64,000 bases of DNA, from contig WAKM01000057.1 of assembly GCA_015523335.1 (NCBI GenBank), positions 1-64,000 on the forward strand, written 5' to 3'. The notes under the pieces are model-generated. The model did not search any database. It was given only the letters and a program-made list of their open reading frames with translations, and was not told the origin of the DNA. Position numbers and translations under genes: made by a program. The stretch is from Archaeoglobaceae archaeon (GTDB lineage: Archaea > Halobacteriota > Archaeoglobi > Archaeoglobales > Archaeoglobaceae). Shown piece after piece: positions 39,281 through 47,729 of this stretch (the stretch's first letter is position 1; each line of letters starts with the position of its first letter).

Positions 39281-39808
39281 ATGGTTTGGTGGAGAAGGAG
39301 GAAGGAGAGAGATTGGGACGACATATTTGAGGAGTTCTTCGGAAGGGAGTTCGAGATATTCGACGAGATATTCGAAAGGATGATGAGGGATCTCGACGAG
39401 TTCTTCAGAGCGGCATCGAGCGGAGAGGTAAGACCCTTCGTTAAGGGGTTCTCGATAAGGATTGGGCCCGATGGTAAGCCTGAAATAAAGGAGTTCGGAA
39501 CGAAGCCGACGGTCGGTGAGGGCATCGAGGAGAGGAAACCGTTAATCGATGTAATCGAAACTGACGACGAAGTTCAGGTGATAGCTGAGATGCCGGGTGT
39601 CAAGAAGGAGGACATAGATCTAAACGCTACCGAGAAGACTCTCGAAATCAAAGCTGAGGGAGAGAACAGGAGATACCACGAAATCGTCGAGTTACCTTGC
39701 GAGGTTGTTCCGGAATCTGCCAAAGCAAGATACAACAACGGAGTTCTTGAGGTAGTCTTCAAGAAGAAGTATCCGGAAAAGAAGGGCAAAAAGATAAAGG
39801 TCGAGTGA
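39281..39808 (+). CDS. Hsp20/alpha-crystallin small heat-shock protein
   Basis: A 175-residue small heat-shock protein. The N-terminal region (residues 1-85) is rich in Trp, Arg and Phe. The alpha-crystallin domain follows, with AEMPGVKKEDIDL and the signature A-x-x-x-N-G-V-L as ARYNNGVLEVVFKK near residue 153. The C-terminal IxI/V motif is replaced by KKIKVE. ATG 39281 has GGGGGTGAT seven bases before it; the GTG at 39272 overlaps that site. It lies 36 bases after cdc48 and should be in the HSR1 operon. Confidence 0.93.
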   Translation: MVWWRRRKERDWDDIFEEFFGREFEIFDEIFERMMRDLDEFFRAASSGEVRPFVKGFSIRIGPDGKPEIKEFGTKPTVGEGIEERKPLIDVIETDDEVQVIAEMPGVKKEDIDLNATEKTLEIKAEGENRRYHEIVELPCEVVPESAKARYNNGVLEVVFKKKYPEKKGKKIKVE

Positions 39809-40000
39809 TCAGCGGGGCGCTGAAAACATCAGTATGAACAGCAGTCCCAAGAACATCAAGAACATGAATATCGTAAAATTTCTCTGTCTTTTTCTTTCCT
39901 TATCCCAAGCCTTTTTGCATTCTTCACTGCAAAAAGTCTGATCGGGCTCGATAGCCTTTCCGCAAACGATACAGTGTCTGTGTGGAACGATACCGGGCAT
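39809..40000 (-). CDS. DUF2116 zinc-ribbon membrane protein
   Basis: The 63-residue protein begins with a zinc ribbon (HCIVCGKAIEPDQTFCSEEC, residues 9-28), then a basic helix (KERKRQR) and one C-terminal membrane helix. This is the DUF2116 family of small archaeal proteins. Its topology suggests a membrane-anchored cytoplasmic zinc domain; function unknown. Its stop touches the hsp20 stop on the other strand without overlap. Confidence 0.85.
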   Translation of the reverse strand: MPGIVPHRHCIVCGKAIEPDQTFCSEECKKAWDKERKRQRNFTIFMFLMFLGLLFILMFSAPR

Positions 40001-40059
40001 AAGCGAAGTATGAGCAACGCAAATTTAAGCTTTCTTATTTGATCAAAAATATTTAAAAA

Positions 40060-40713
40060 TTATTTGGCAAACTTCTGCAAAATAGCATCGATCTGTTGCC
40101 AAACTTCATCGATGCTCTTGGTTCCATCCACCCTGTATAGTATTCCCTTCTTTTCGTAGTATTCAATCAGCGGAGCCGTATTCTCCATGTAAACCTTGAA
40201 CCTCTGCCTTACCGTCTCTTCTTTGTCATCGTCTCTCTGATAAAGCTCGCCTCCGCACTTGTCGCACTTGTTCGGCTCCTTCGGAGGAGCGTAGATTAGG
40301 TGGTAAACGGCTCCGCAGTTTCTGCAAGTTCTTCTGTTTACGATCCTCTTCACGACCTCCTCTTCCGGAACGTCGATGTAAATTACAGCATCCAAGCTTT
40401 TACCCAACTCCTTGAGCATCTCATCGAGCGCTTCAGCCTGCTTTATCGTTCTCGGAAAACCGTCCAAAAGGAATCCCTTCTCACAGTCCGGCTGTTGCAA
40501 CCTTTCCTTAACGATTCCGATTACGATCTCATCCGGCACGAGTTCTCCTCTGTCCATATACTCCTTGGCTTTCTTTCCGAGTTCAGTTCCTTTCGCAACT
40601 GCCTCTCTCAAAATGTCTCCGGTTGCGATGTGCGGAATACCGTATTTTTCAACTATCCTCTTCGCCTGCGTTCCCTTACCCGCTCCGGGAGGACCCAATA
40701 AAATTATGTTCAT
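40060..40713 (-). CDS. adk: Adenylate kinase
   Basis: The 217-residue enzyme converts AMP + ATP to 2 ADP. The P-loop is [14 protein letters not shown] at residues 5-18; [23 protein letters not shown] and a long LID are present. The LID has four cysteines (CRNCGAVYH and CDKCGGEL), so it binds zinc, as in many bacterial-type kinases and those of Archaeoglobales. ATG 40713 gives the family N-terminus; the frame extends 17 codons upstream into an AT-rich, non-conserved part. Confidence 0.96.
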   Translation of the reverse strand: MNIILLGPPGAGKGTQAKRIVEKYGIPHIATGDILREAVAKGTELGKKAKEYMDRGELVPDEIVIGIVKERLQQPDCEKGFLLDGFPRTIKQAEALDEMLKELGKSLDAVIYIDVPEEEVVKRIVNRRTCRNCGAVYHLIYAPPKEPNKCDKCGGELYQRDDDKEETVRQRFKVYMENTAPLIEYYEKKGILYRVDGTKSIDEVWQQIDAILQKFAK

Positions 40714-40766
40714 GTATCCGAAATTATCTAAAAAAGTTTTAAATCTTTTGATTTTAATCTCCAAAA

Positions 40767-41675
40767 ATGGAAAGGAATCCGGCTTTTTACATCGAAATCG
40801 AAAGGATTAAAGCCAATCTTACGGATTGCGTTATGCCAGTTCACCCTTTCAGAGAAATAGCCAAATTTAGATCGCTCGTTCTCGAAAATCCTAAGCATGC
40901 TAAGAGATTTGCCGAATCCGAAATAGAGAAGAGCGAGGACTACGTCAAGCTGGCGGAAATGGGGTTAGATGTGATCGTAGCACCGTCCATCCTAAGCAGA
41001 GTCTTGGCTTTCGAAATTGCACCCGATCTGATAGTTTACGTTTGCAGGTCGAAGAAAAGGAAGGTCATCGAAAGGAAGCTTGAGAGGATTATGTCATTCG
41101 AATTTAAGGCGATAAGGGAGAGATCGATCAAGGATAGGCTTAGGATAAGCAAGATCGAGGGGGAAATTCTGGGCTATCCAGAGTGTTGCGTATCAAAGTT
41201 TGTAGAGTTCAAGAAAAACAGCATCTTAGGAAAATCTAGCCCTCCCGAAACCGTCACGATTTTGGAGTGTTTGGAATCCGGCATCTTCAACGACACTCTA
41301 AGCTACTTCTCCAACCCTCCGAAAGAGTTGCCTCAGGAATACTTCGCATTTTTCACGTCCAACTTCTATCCGTGCACCGTAGACTGTTCGAAGGCTATTT
41401 CCATCGGTATGAAAACTTACGAACGATTGGATTTCGGAAAGAAAAAAATTTATCGACGTAAGCTCATTCTGAACGTTCTGAACTTGCTCGTTTCGGCTTA
41501 CAACACCTACAAGTTCGTTAAAGAGAGAGGAACCAAGACGGAGTTCGGTGAAGCTATAAAGGATTTCTTCGACAAATTTTCCGCCGATGATTTGAGCAGA
41601 CTGGAAAATATTTCGAGATTGATCGCATTAGATCAGCTTGATTTCGAAAACAGATATCTAATGCATTTTGACTAA
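40767..41675 (+). CDS. DUF483 domain protein
   Basis: The 302-residue protein carries the DUF483 signature [17 protein letters not shown] near residue 138 and [19 protein letters not shown] near 198. The paired cysteines in CC and CTVDC suggest a metal or iron-sulfur site. DUF483 occurs in Archaeoglobales and methanogens; no function is established to my knowledge. It is divergent from adk with a 53-base gap and overlaps the convergent agl23 gene by 18 bases. Confidence 0.82.
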   Translation: MERNPAFYIEIERIKANLTDCVMPVHPFREIAKFRSLVLENPKHAKRFAESEIEKSEDYVKLAEMGLDVIVAPSILSRVLAFEIAPDLIVYVCRSKKRKVIERKLERIMSFEFKAIRERSIKDRLRISKIEGEILGYPECCVSKFVEFKKNSILGKSSPPETVTILECLESGIFNDTLSYFSNPPKELPQEYFAFFTSNFYPCTVDCSKAISIGMKTYERLDFGKKKIYRRKLILNVLNLLVSAYNTYKFVKERGTKTEFGEAIKDFFDKFSADDLSRLENISRLIALDQLDFENRYLMHFD

Positions 41676-43085
41676 TATCATGTAGTAGAAGGGTCTTATC
41701 TCGTATCTTCCCAAAACCTGTCCTTTCACCACTCCGATCTCCCTTTCGGAAGTTACGACGTATTCGAAGCTTCTGAAGTTTCCGTGACTCATAAACGGAA
41801 TCGGATAGTGCCTAAGATACCACGGAAGAGGCCAGTAGTCGTTCGTCGGCTCGTAAACGACTACGGAATGGTTGTGCTTGTAGAGGTAGATTATCTCCTT
41901 CGCCAGCTTAACCGCCGAAGGCTGAACTTGGATGTATATAAGGGGCTGATTGACGGCATCGTTGTAGTCGACGTATGTGACGTAGAACGATGTGTAGAGG
42001 GTCGCAATCATGAGTCCAGCCAATATTACTCTGAACACCCTAAAGTTTCGAAACACTATTTTCCTGTCGAGCTCTTCAATGTAGAGACTGCCGAACAACG
42101 CCATCGGAGTTACGATGTGAACTAAAAGCCAAGGAACCTTATGAGAAAGAACGTGATAGGCTATTAAAGTCATCACCATCCAATACAGCGCAAACAGTTC
42201 GAACTTGCTCAGTTTCTTCGCCTTAAAGCGTTCGATAAATTCTGGAATGGAAATCAACGCCAAAATTAAGGGCATGAATCCATACAACAACAGCAGAACA
42301 GAGTAATAATATATCGGTTTCCAGTGATCCCTCATTTCGTGCATCTTTAGCCAGTATTCAACCGCTCCGACGGTTGCTCTCTCCAAGCCAGCCCAGTCCG
42401 TGAATCCAGCTGAGTATAGAGGTATGAATACGGACAAAAATATCGCCAAAGATATTACGAACATTCTAACCTTTTTAGCATCCCAGCTGAGAAGCTTGGA
42501 CTTCAGATAGCCAAATCCTTGAGAATAAAGCCCGTGCAAAAGCAGAAAGCTGACGAAGATGAAGAGGTATATGTATGCGTTTTCCTTCGCGCACACCATT
42601 ATGCTGAAGAATAAAACGGCTAAATACACGAATCTCTCTTTATTGCTTTCCAAATATCTGAAGTAGCAGTAAACGACGGCTAAGAACGAGCCGACTAATA
42701 TCATGTCGTTTCTGAGGTATCTCGAATAGTAAAGAATCGAAGGAGAGAAGAGCATTAGGAACGTGAAAACGTAAGCTCCCTTTCCTATCCATCTCCTAAA
42801 CTTAAAAGCAACGACAACAGCGATAAGGCTGAATATAACGGGGGTTAACCTCGCGACGAATTCCGAATCGCCGAAAAGCCAAAACAGTCCGGCGGTGGCG
42901 AAGTATAGGAATGGCCCATGAAAGGCGGGATCGTATCTATATGCGTGATCCTTAAGCAAAACGTAGCTCAGGTATGCATGGATGCTCTCATCGTGATCCA
43001 TAGGTCTCGCGGTCAGCATGAAAAGTCTTGTTGCAATGGCTACGGCTAAGATCATCATCAACGCATACCTATCCCTGAATCGCAT
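41658..43085 (-). CDS. Flippase activity-associated protein Agl23-like (TIGR03663) membrane protein
   Basis: The 475-residue polytopic membrane protein has the GT-C-like N-terminus: ATRLFMLTARPMDHDESIHA near residues 18-37, with the first-loop acidic DHDE, then AYRYDPAFHGPFLY. About ten hydrophobic helices follow and a soluble C-terminal 100 residues. This matches TIGR03663/Agl23, linked to dolichol-linked glycan flipping in archaeal N-glycosylation; a mannosyltransferase-like role is also possible. No other glycosylation genes are adjacent. Confidence 0.82.
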   Translation of the reverse strand: MRFRDRYALMMILAVAIATRLFMLTARPMDHDESIHAYLSYVLLKDHAYRYDPAFHGPFLYFATAGLFWLFGDSEFVARLTPVIFSLIAVVVAFKFRRWIGKGAYVFTFLMLFSPSILYYSRYLRNDMILVGSFLAVVYCYFRYLESNKERFVYLAVLFFSIMVCAKENAYIYLFIFVSFLLLHGLYSQGFGYLKSKLLSWDAKKVRMFVISLAIFLSVFIPLYSAGFTDWAGLERATVGAVEYWLKMHEMRDHWKPIYYYSVLLLLYGFMPLILALISIPEFIERFKAKKLSKFELFALYWMVMTLIAYHVLSHKVPWLLVHIVTPMALFGSLYIEELDRKIVFRNFRVFRVILAGLMIATLYTSFYVTYVDYNDAVNQPLIYIQVQPSAVKLAKEIIYLYKHNHSVVVYEPTNDYWPLPWYLRHYPIPFMSHGNFRSFEYVVTSEREIGVVKGQVLGRYEIRPFYYMILVKMH

Positions 43086-43164
43086 CGAAATTTCGTGAGT
43101 GTTTTTGATTTATGATTCTTTTGCAACGCAAAAATTAATGGATCCGCAGTCTAATATGAGATGC

Positions 43165-43220
43165 CGATGAAGATACCCTTGCCCACTGAAAAAATGATGA
43201 GATCGGAGCGCAGAGGCTAA
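43165..43220 (+). ncRNA. Candidate C/D box sRNA
   Basis: The gap between porB and agl23 contains, on the plus strand, CGATGA (C-like, 43165-43170), a 15-base guide, CTGA (D', 43186-43189), a 4-base spacer, ATGATGA (C', 43194-43200), a 16-base second guide and CTAA (43217-43220) where a CTGA D box is expected. Spacing is almost symmetric as in archaeal C/D sRNAs. The weak D box and overlap with the porB stop lower confidence. An AT-rich box at about 43131-43139 could be its promoter. Confidence 0.33.
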
Positions 43221-44101
43221 AACACATCCTCAAGTGCTAAAACAACCCTCCACTGTTCGTCGATTCTCCTTTCGATTTCTGCGATGTCTTCATCGCTGAG
43301 ATGCCTGAACCTCCTCTGCTTTTTCAAGTATTCAGTCAAAGGTGCTCTCTTCGATTTATCCGCATAAGGTTTGCTCATAGGCGATATCCTGAACTTTCCG
43401 TCGAACTCCCAGAGAATCCAAGCCCCGCATTTCACGGCTAATCTCGCCATTTCTACGGTTTCACTGCTGTCAAACCCCCAACCCGGTGGGCACGGGCTGT
43501 GCAGGTGTATGAATCTGAATCCGTCAATTTCGCTCGCTTTCCTTAGTTTCCCAATGAAGTCCTGAAGATAGCCGACGCTCGCAGTGGCAACATAATCCGC
43601 TTTGTGCATGAGCATTATCAAAGCCAAGTCCTTCTTCTCCTCTCTTTTGCCCGTTGGGGAGGTCGTAGTTCTCGCCTTCCAGAACGTAGTTCCGCTCGTC
43701 TGTATTCCGGTGTTCATGTATGCTTCGTTATCGCTTACGATCACGATCATGTCGTCCTTCCTAACGCAAGCTCCGCTAAGGGTTGCGAAACCTATGTCGG
43801 ATCCGCCGTCGCCCATCCAAACTACAGGAATCCCTTTTTTCCCCAATCGTCTGAAAGCCGAACCCAAGCCCGTTGCCACAGCTGGAGCGGAAGCGAACGG
43901 AACGTGAAGGCACGGGAATTTGAACGACGATTTATCTTTGCTTCCCGCAATTATCGTAGTGCAACCGGCCGGAACGACCAAAACGACATCATCGCCCAAA
44001 GCCATCCCCAAAGACTTCAAGCCGAGTGCATGGGGACATCCTTGGCATGATGTGTTTCCGGGCAACAAAAACTTCTCCTTAGGCAGATCTTTGATCTTCA
44101 C
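43217..44101 (-). CDS. porB: Pyruvate:ferredoxin oxidoreductase beta subunit
   Basis: The 294-residue subunit binds thiamine diphosphate: GDGGSDIGFATLSGA near residue 90 and DNEAYMNTGIQTSGTT near 121. Cysteines in GNTSCQGCPHALG and a later CGAW are probable ligands of a [4Fe-4S] cluster. With PorA, PorD and PorG it oxidises pyruvate to acetyl-CoA and CO2, or runs in reverse for carbon fixation. GTG 44101 overlaps the porA stop by four bases (GTGA), favoured over GTG 44110. It is last in the porG-D-A-B order usual in archaea. Confidence 0.94.
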   Translation of the reverse strand: MKIKDLPKEKFLLPGNTSCQGCPHALGLKSLGMALGDDVVLVVPAGCTTIIAGSKDKSSFKFPCLHVPFASAPAVATGLGSAFRRLGKKGIPVVWMGDGGSDIGFATLSGACVRKDDMIVIVSDNEAYMNTGIQTSGTTFWKARTTTSPTGKREEKKDLALIMLMHKADYVATASVGYLQDFIGKLRKASEIDGFRFIHLHSPCPPGWGFDSSETVEMARLAVKCGAWILWEFDGKFRISPMSKPYADKSKRAPLTEYLKKQRRFRHLSDEDIAEIERRIDEQWRVVLALEDVF

Positions 44102-45198
44102 AACCACCACTCCCCCAGTTCACCTTTAACAAATCTCCTGAACATCGAAACGAAATCGTCAACTCCGACATCAACTCCGCCGAGTCCAGCCATGACGCTT
44201 TGAACCGGAGAATTTGCCACGGATTTAACTTCGGTTGCAATTATTCCGCCCTTTCCTACTGAGCAGTCCCTTTCCACGACCAAGATCTTTTTGCAATCCA
44301 GTTTGGCGATCTCCTCAGCCGGAAACGGTCTGACGAATCTAAGCCTGAGCATCCCGATCTGAACTCCTTCGTCCCTAAGCACATCTATCGCATCCTTCGC
44401 ATCTCCGCACCAAGCACCCATCATTATAACAACGTATTCGGCGTCATCTAACCTGTATCTCTCGACCAAGTCGTAATCTCTAACGTAGCCGGCATTTTTG
44501 ACCAGATCGCCCACCTTCTCCATATCCCTATTCATTTCGCGCCTCAGAATCATGGTGCATTCGTTCGTAGTCAGCCCACCAACTGTGATCGGATTTCTTG
44601 GTTCAATAACGAAAGGCTTATTTCTCCTCCTTTCGGGCAAGAATTCGTCTACCTCGCTTTGCTCCGGAACGTCAACGACCTCAGCGGTGTGACTTACCTG
44701 AAAACCGTCCAACCCAACTGCGAAAGGCAGATCGATTTGCTCGGCAACTTTAAATCCGATTAAGGTCAGATCGAAAGCCTCCTGCGCGTTTTCGGACATC
44801 GCCAAAATCCAGCCCGAATCTCTAAGCGTAAGCAGATCGGTGTGATCCGTGTGAATGTTCCACGGAGGCCCGATCGTTCTGGTTACCAAAGCCATAACAA
44901 CTGGTAACCTCGAATTGGCAACCCACCAGCACATCTCATACATGTAAAGCAATCCGTGGCTCGAAGTGGCCGTGAAAGCCCTTAAACCGCCCGCAGAAGC
45001 ACCGTAAACTGCGGCCAAAGCCGAATGCTCCGACTCAACCCTTACGAAGTCCGCATTTAGCTCTCCTTTCTCAACCATCTCCGCAAGCCTTTCTACTATC
45101 GTCGTTTGAGGTGTGATCGGGTAAGCGGCAATAAATTCCGTTCTTGCCATCTTTACGGCTTCGGCAACCGCATAGTTTCCCGTAAGAACCTTCTTCAT
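44098..45198 (-). CDS. porA: Pyruvate:ferredoxin oxidoreductase alpha subunit
   Basis: The 366-residue PorA starts with LTGNYAVAEAVKMARTEFIAAYPITPQTTI, the classic alpha-subunit N-terminus with the pyrimidine-binding PITP and nearby ESEHSAL. RTIGPPWNIHTDHTDLLTLRDSG near residue 107 and GAWCGDAKDAIDVL in the transketolase-C-like domain follow. The pattern favours pyruvate over 2-oxoglutarate or indolepyruvate. It overlaps porD upstream and porB downstream by four bases each. Confidence 0.94.
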   Translation of the reverse strand: MKKVLTGNYAVAEAVKMARTEFIAAYPITPQTTIVERLAEMVEKGELNADFVRVESEHSALAAVYGASAGGLRAFTATSSHGLLYMYEMCWWVANSRLPVVMALVTRTIGPPWNIHTDHTDLLTLRDSGWILAMSENAQEAFDLTLIGFKVAEQIDLPFAVGLDGFQVSHTAEVVDVPEQSEVDEFLPERRRNKPFVIEPRNPITVGGLTTNECTMILRREMNRDMEKVGDLVKNAGYVRDYDLVERYRLDDAEYVVIMMGAWCGDAKDAIDVLRDEGVQIGMLRLRFVRPFPAEEIAKLDCKKILVVERDCSVGKGGIIATEVKSVANSPVQSVMAGLGGVDVGVDDFVSMFRRFVKGELGEWWL

Positions 45199-45437
45199 AA
45201 CTCATCCTCCCTAACCATTTCTATAGCTTTCTTAGCGCAGATCTTAGCACATACACCGCAACCCTTACAGTAGTCGTAGTCTATCGAGATTTTGCCATCT
45301 ACAACGTCTATCGCATTTTCGGGACAATAGAGCCAGCACAGAAGACAGTTGTTGCATTTATTTTCATCGTAAATAGGCTTGAATGTTCTCCAGAGTCCCG
45401 TTTTTCCAGCAGAACCCTTCGACGGTCTTGCAATCAT
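45195..45437 (-). CDS. porD: Pyruvate:ferredoxin oxidoreductase delta subunit (ferredoxin)
   Basis: The 80-residue ferredoxin-like subunit has two [4Fe-4S] motifs: CNNCLLCWLYCPEN near residue 30 and CKGCGVCAKICAKKA near 56. The N-terminal 27 residues (GKTGLWRTFKPIYDENK) are typical of PorD. ATG 45437 overlaps the porG stop by four bases; the GTG at 45446 is less likely. It carries electrons from the TPP site to ferredoxin. Confidence 0.94.
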   Translation of the reverse strand: MIARPSKGSAGKTGLWRTFKPIYDENKCNNCLLCWLYCPENAIDVVDGKISIDYDYCKGCGVCAKICAKKAIEMVREDEL

Positions 45438-45961
45438 GCACTCCACTCTTTCACCTCCTCGTATGCTTTCTTAGCCGCTTGAACGTTTAGCTCTGCTAAC
45501 TTACTGGAAAAAGTCTGCTCTATTGCATCCTTAAGCGACTCGAAGGAAAATCCGAAAACCTTAGCCATCGCTCCGGCCATAGCCGTGTTCACGATTGGCC
45601 AACCGGCTGAGATTAGATTAAGCTCCAAAGCTATTGAGGACGCGTCGACGTAGTATACCCTGCCGTTTTCAAGTTTGGGTTGCTTCGAATTAATTACGAC
45701 CGTATTAGCCTTAACATCGACTATTTTTAGAATTTTTTCGGAGAATACGGCGATAACCTCAGGATTTTTAACGGACGAGTGCCTTCTTATCGGTCTGTCG
45801 GATATTCTGATAAAAGATCTGACCAACGCTCCTCTCCTCTCCGCTCCGAACTGAGGAATTGCCTGAGCGTATTTACCTTCATTTAGTGCGGCTATTGAAA
45901 GCAATCTTGCCGCCGTAACACCACCTTGCCCACCGAAGCTGAGAATCATAACTTCCAGCAA
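45434..45961 (-). CDS. porG: Pyruvate:ferredoxin oxidoreductase gamma subunit
   Basis: The 175-residue PorG has FGGQGGVTAARLL at residues 9-21, FGAERRGALVRSFIRISD near 39 and GWPIVNTAMAGAM near 118. TTG 45961 is preferred: GGGTGAT stands four bases before it and the first residues (MLEVM) resemble the usual MLE start; ATG 45949 is 12 bases downstream. It begins six bases after the micro-ORF at 45967-46104, linking the POR genes to the carboxyltransferase locus on one transcript. Confidence 0.92.
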   Translation of the reverse strand: MLEVMILSFGGQGGVTAARLLSIAALNEGKYAQAIPQFGAERRGALVRSFIRISDRPIRRHSSVKNPEVIAVFSEKILKIVDVKANTVVINSKQPKLENGRVYYVDASSIALELNLISAGWPIVNTAMAGAMAKVFGFSFESLKDAIEQTFSSKLAELNVQAAKKAYEEVKEWSA

Positions 45962-45966
45962 CTACA

Positions 45967-46104
45967 TCACCCACTCCGATCTTTTAATTTTTCAAATTTA
46001 ATAATTGCTTTTTTATTATTAATAACCACTTCAAAAACACCCTTGTCGACTTCCTCAACCTCCACCTCATACTCCTTACCAAAAACCTTTACAACGTATC
46101 TCAT
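45967..46104 (-). CDS. Micro-ORF resembling a biotin carrier N-terminus without the biotinyl domain
   Basis: This 45-residue reading frame begins MRYVVKVFGKEYEVEVEEVD and ends with KLKDRSG. Its beta-rich pattern parallels the N-terminal 40 residues of the biotin carrier at 27.7 kb (MRKFTIVVNGMEYKVAVRRV), but no AMKM biotin site follows. The ATG overlaps the stop of the preceding micro-ORF (ATGA), and its own stop is six bases before porG. Retained frame, coupling and ribosome sites argue for a translated gene; it may be a relict or a stand-alone assembly domain. Confidence 0.65.
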   Translation of the reverse strand: MRYVVKVFGKEYEVEVEEVDKGVFEVVINNKKAIIKFEKLKDRSG

Positions 46105-46235
46105 GACAATCCCCTAATTCTCGCGACCGCCTTCCAATAACTGACACCTCTAACGACTTCGTTCGGCATCTCCTTCTTGTCCTTTAGGTATTTATGAACG
46201 GCAACAAGCGCCGCCAAAAACTCCTCGGGCGACAT
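46101..46235 (-). CDS. Micro-ORF, carboxylase epsilon/acc-operon-like small protein
   Basis: A 44-residue protein: MSPEEFLAALVAVHKYL at the N-terminus and VSYWKAVARIRGLS at the C-terminus. The closing W-x-x-x-x-R-x-x-G-L pattern is like the small acc-operon or epsilon subunits of actinobacterial and haloarchaeal acyl-CoA carboxylases (WxxAGRxxGL), which bind the carboxyltransferase. GAGGTGGTGAC lies just before ATG 46235, and it starts nine bases after the carboxyltransferase stop. Similarity is by eye and short. Confidence 0.65.
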   Translation of the reverse strand: MSPEEFLAALVAVHKYLKDKKEMPNEVVRGVSYWKAVARIRGLS

Positions 46236-46244
46236 GTCACCACC

Positions 46245-47534
46245 TCAGGTATCGTGCTTCTTCGGAGGTAGCTTCTTCCTCTTAGTTTCGAGCATTCTCA
46301 AAGCGTTGATGATCTTGCTTCTCGTCCACTGCGGATCGATTACGGCATCAATGTGTTTTCTCTCCAAGGCTCTGTTTGCGTTTGCTTCCCACCTTCTGTA
46401 TTCCTCAAGTTTCTTCTTTCTCTCCTCCTCACTGAGATCACCGTATAAAAACCTGACGTCCGTGTCTATGTCGGTTACGGCAAACTCAGCGTTCGGATAT
46501 GCGTAGACGATGTCCGCTCCGACGAACTTGCTACCCATCGCAACATACGCTGAACCGTAAGCCCTCCTAAGGATCACCGTAACCAGAGGAACCGTAGCCT
46601 CAGCGTAAGCCTGCATGAGCTTCGTTGCGTAGTATGGCAGTCCGGAAAGTTCCTGCTGGTTATCCGGCATATAGCCGGGAGTATCGACGAGCGTTACTAT
46701 AGGAATGTTGAACGCATCGCAGAATCGGACGAACCTCGAAATCTTCTTTACGGCGTTTAGATCCAAACAACCGGCGTAAAACATGGGATTGTTTGCAACC
46801 ACTCCAACGGTAACGCCGTCCATCCTTCCGAAGCCCACAACTGCATTCTGAGCGAAGTCGGGCTGAACTTCGAAGAAGTCTCCATCGTCGACTATATCGG
46901 TGATAACATCCTTAACGTTGTAGAACGAGTGGGTATCCTGCGGAATTACGCTTGCAATCTGCTCGGTCTTTCTCGAAGGTTCATCGCTCGTTTCTGCAAT
47001 CGGCGGATCCTCCATGTTGTTCAACGGTAGATAGCTGAGAAGTTTCTTCGCGAGCATCATAGCCTTCTCATCGCTTTCGGCAATGAAGTGAACGTTCTCC
47101 GTATTTGCATGCTTGATTCCTTCTACCTCGGCGTCCTTTCCCGTGACCAGCCTTATGATGTCCGGCATAACTACGCTGATCTTGCAATCCTTCGTGGCTA
47201 TTACGAAATCCGCTTCGGCGTAGCAGAACATCCCGTGACAGCTACCGAGTATTATCGATATTCTCGGAATTACACCGCTCGCAACTGAGATCTTAGAAAA
47301 CAACTTGGCTAAATCGGCGAGAGTGCTGTGGGATACTTTCATACCCTCGCAGTCCAATATCGTGACCAGCGGCGTTCCGGTCTTCAAAGCCAACTCGACT
47401 ACCTCAGTGGAACATTCTTCGAACGTTCCTTTGAGGTAATAAACGCAAACCGGTCGACCGTCAACGGTGCCGAAGCCGGCGTTACGTCCTATTTCTGAAA
47501 AGCTACCCTCATCGAGAAGAACGTCTAACGTCAT
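46245..47534 (-). CDS. Divergent carboxyltransferase (propionyl-CoA carboxylase beta/methylmalonyl-CoA decarboxylase alpha-like)
   Basis: The 429-residue protein is a crotonase-fold carboxyltransferase but is about 85 residues shorter than usual (about 515). The C-terminal half is well kept: PIVTLVDTPGYMPDNQQE, AYAEATVPLVTVILRRAYGSAYVAMGSK and YAYPNAEFAV. The N-terminal half is reduced: the family start is missing and the acyl-CoA oxyanion region, normally NDSGGARIQEG, reads LDCEGMKVSHS. It could be a non-catalytic or altered-substrate form. It heads the locus with two micro-ORFs and porGDAB. Confidence 0.85.
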   Translation of the reverse strand: MTLDVLLDEGSFSEIGRNAGFGTVDGRPVCVYYLKGTFEECSTEVVELALKTGTPLVTILDCEGMKVSHSTLADLAKLFSKISVASGVIPRISIILGSCHGMFCYAEADFVIATKDCKISVVMPDIIRLVTGKDAEVEGIKHANTENVHFIAESDEKAMMLAKKLLSYLPLNNMEDPPIAETSDEPSRKTEQIASVIPQDTHSFYNVKDVITDIVDDGDFFEVQPDFAQNAVVGFGRMDGVTVGVVANNPMFYAGCLDLNAVKKISRFVRFCDAFNIPIVTLVDTPGYMPDNQQELSGLPYYATKLMQAYAEATVPLVTVILRRAYGSAYVAMGSKFVGADIVYAYPNAEFAVTDIDTDVRFLYGDLSEEERKKKLEEYRRWEANANRALERKHIDAVIDPQWTRSKIINALRMLETKRKKLPPKKHDT

Positions 47535-47563
47535 GATTAACCCCTAAAAACCGCCACAAAACC

Positions 47564-47572
47564 TTATAAATA
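47564..47572 (+). promoter_or_regulatory. TATA box of tRNA-Arg
   Basis: TTATAAATA is centred about 26 bases before the first base of the tRNA, a near-consensus archaeal promoter. Confidence 0.65.
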
Positions 47573-47593
47573 CCTTTCGAATAATGACTGTTG

Positions 47594-47667
47594 GGACCCG
47601 TGGGGTAGCCTGGACATCCTAAGGGGCTTCGGACCCCTTGACCCGGGTTCAAATCCCGGCGGGTCCG
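47594..47667 (+). tRNA. tRNA-Arg (anticodon TCG)
   Basis: Complete 74-base tRNA. Acceptor stem GGACCCG pairs with CGGGTCC, discriminator G. The anticodon arm AGGGG-CTTCGGA-CCCCT carries TCG, reading CGA (and CGN by wobble). The T arm CCGGG-TTCAAAT-CCCGG is canonical. No intron and no encoded CCA. Confidence 0.95.
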
Positions 47668-47729
47668 TTATGTATCTGCATATGTATATACACTCAAAGC
47701 TTATATTTTTGAAAAATTAGGACGTAGTT

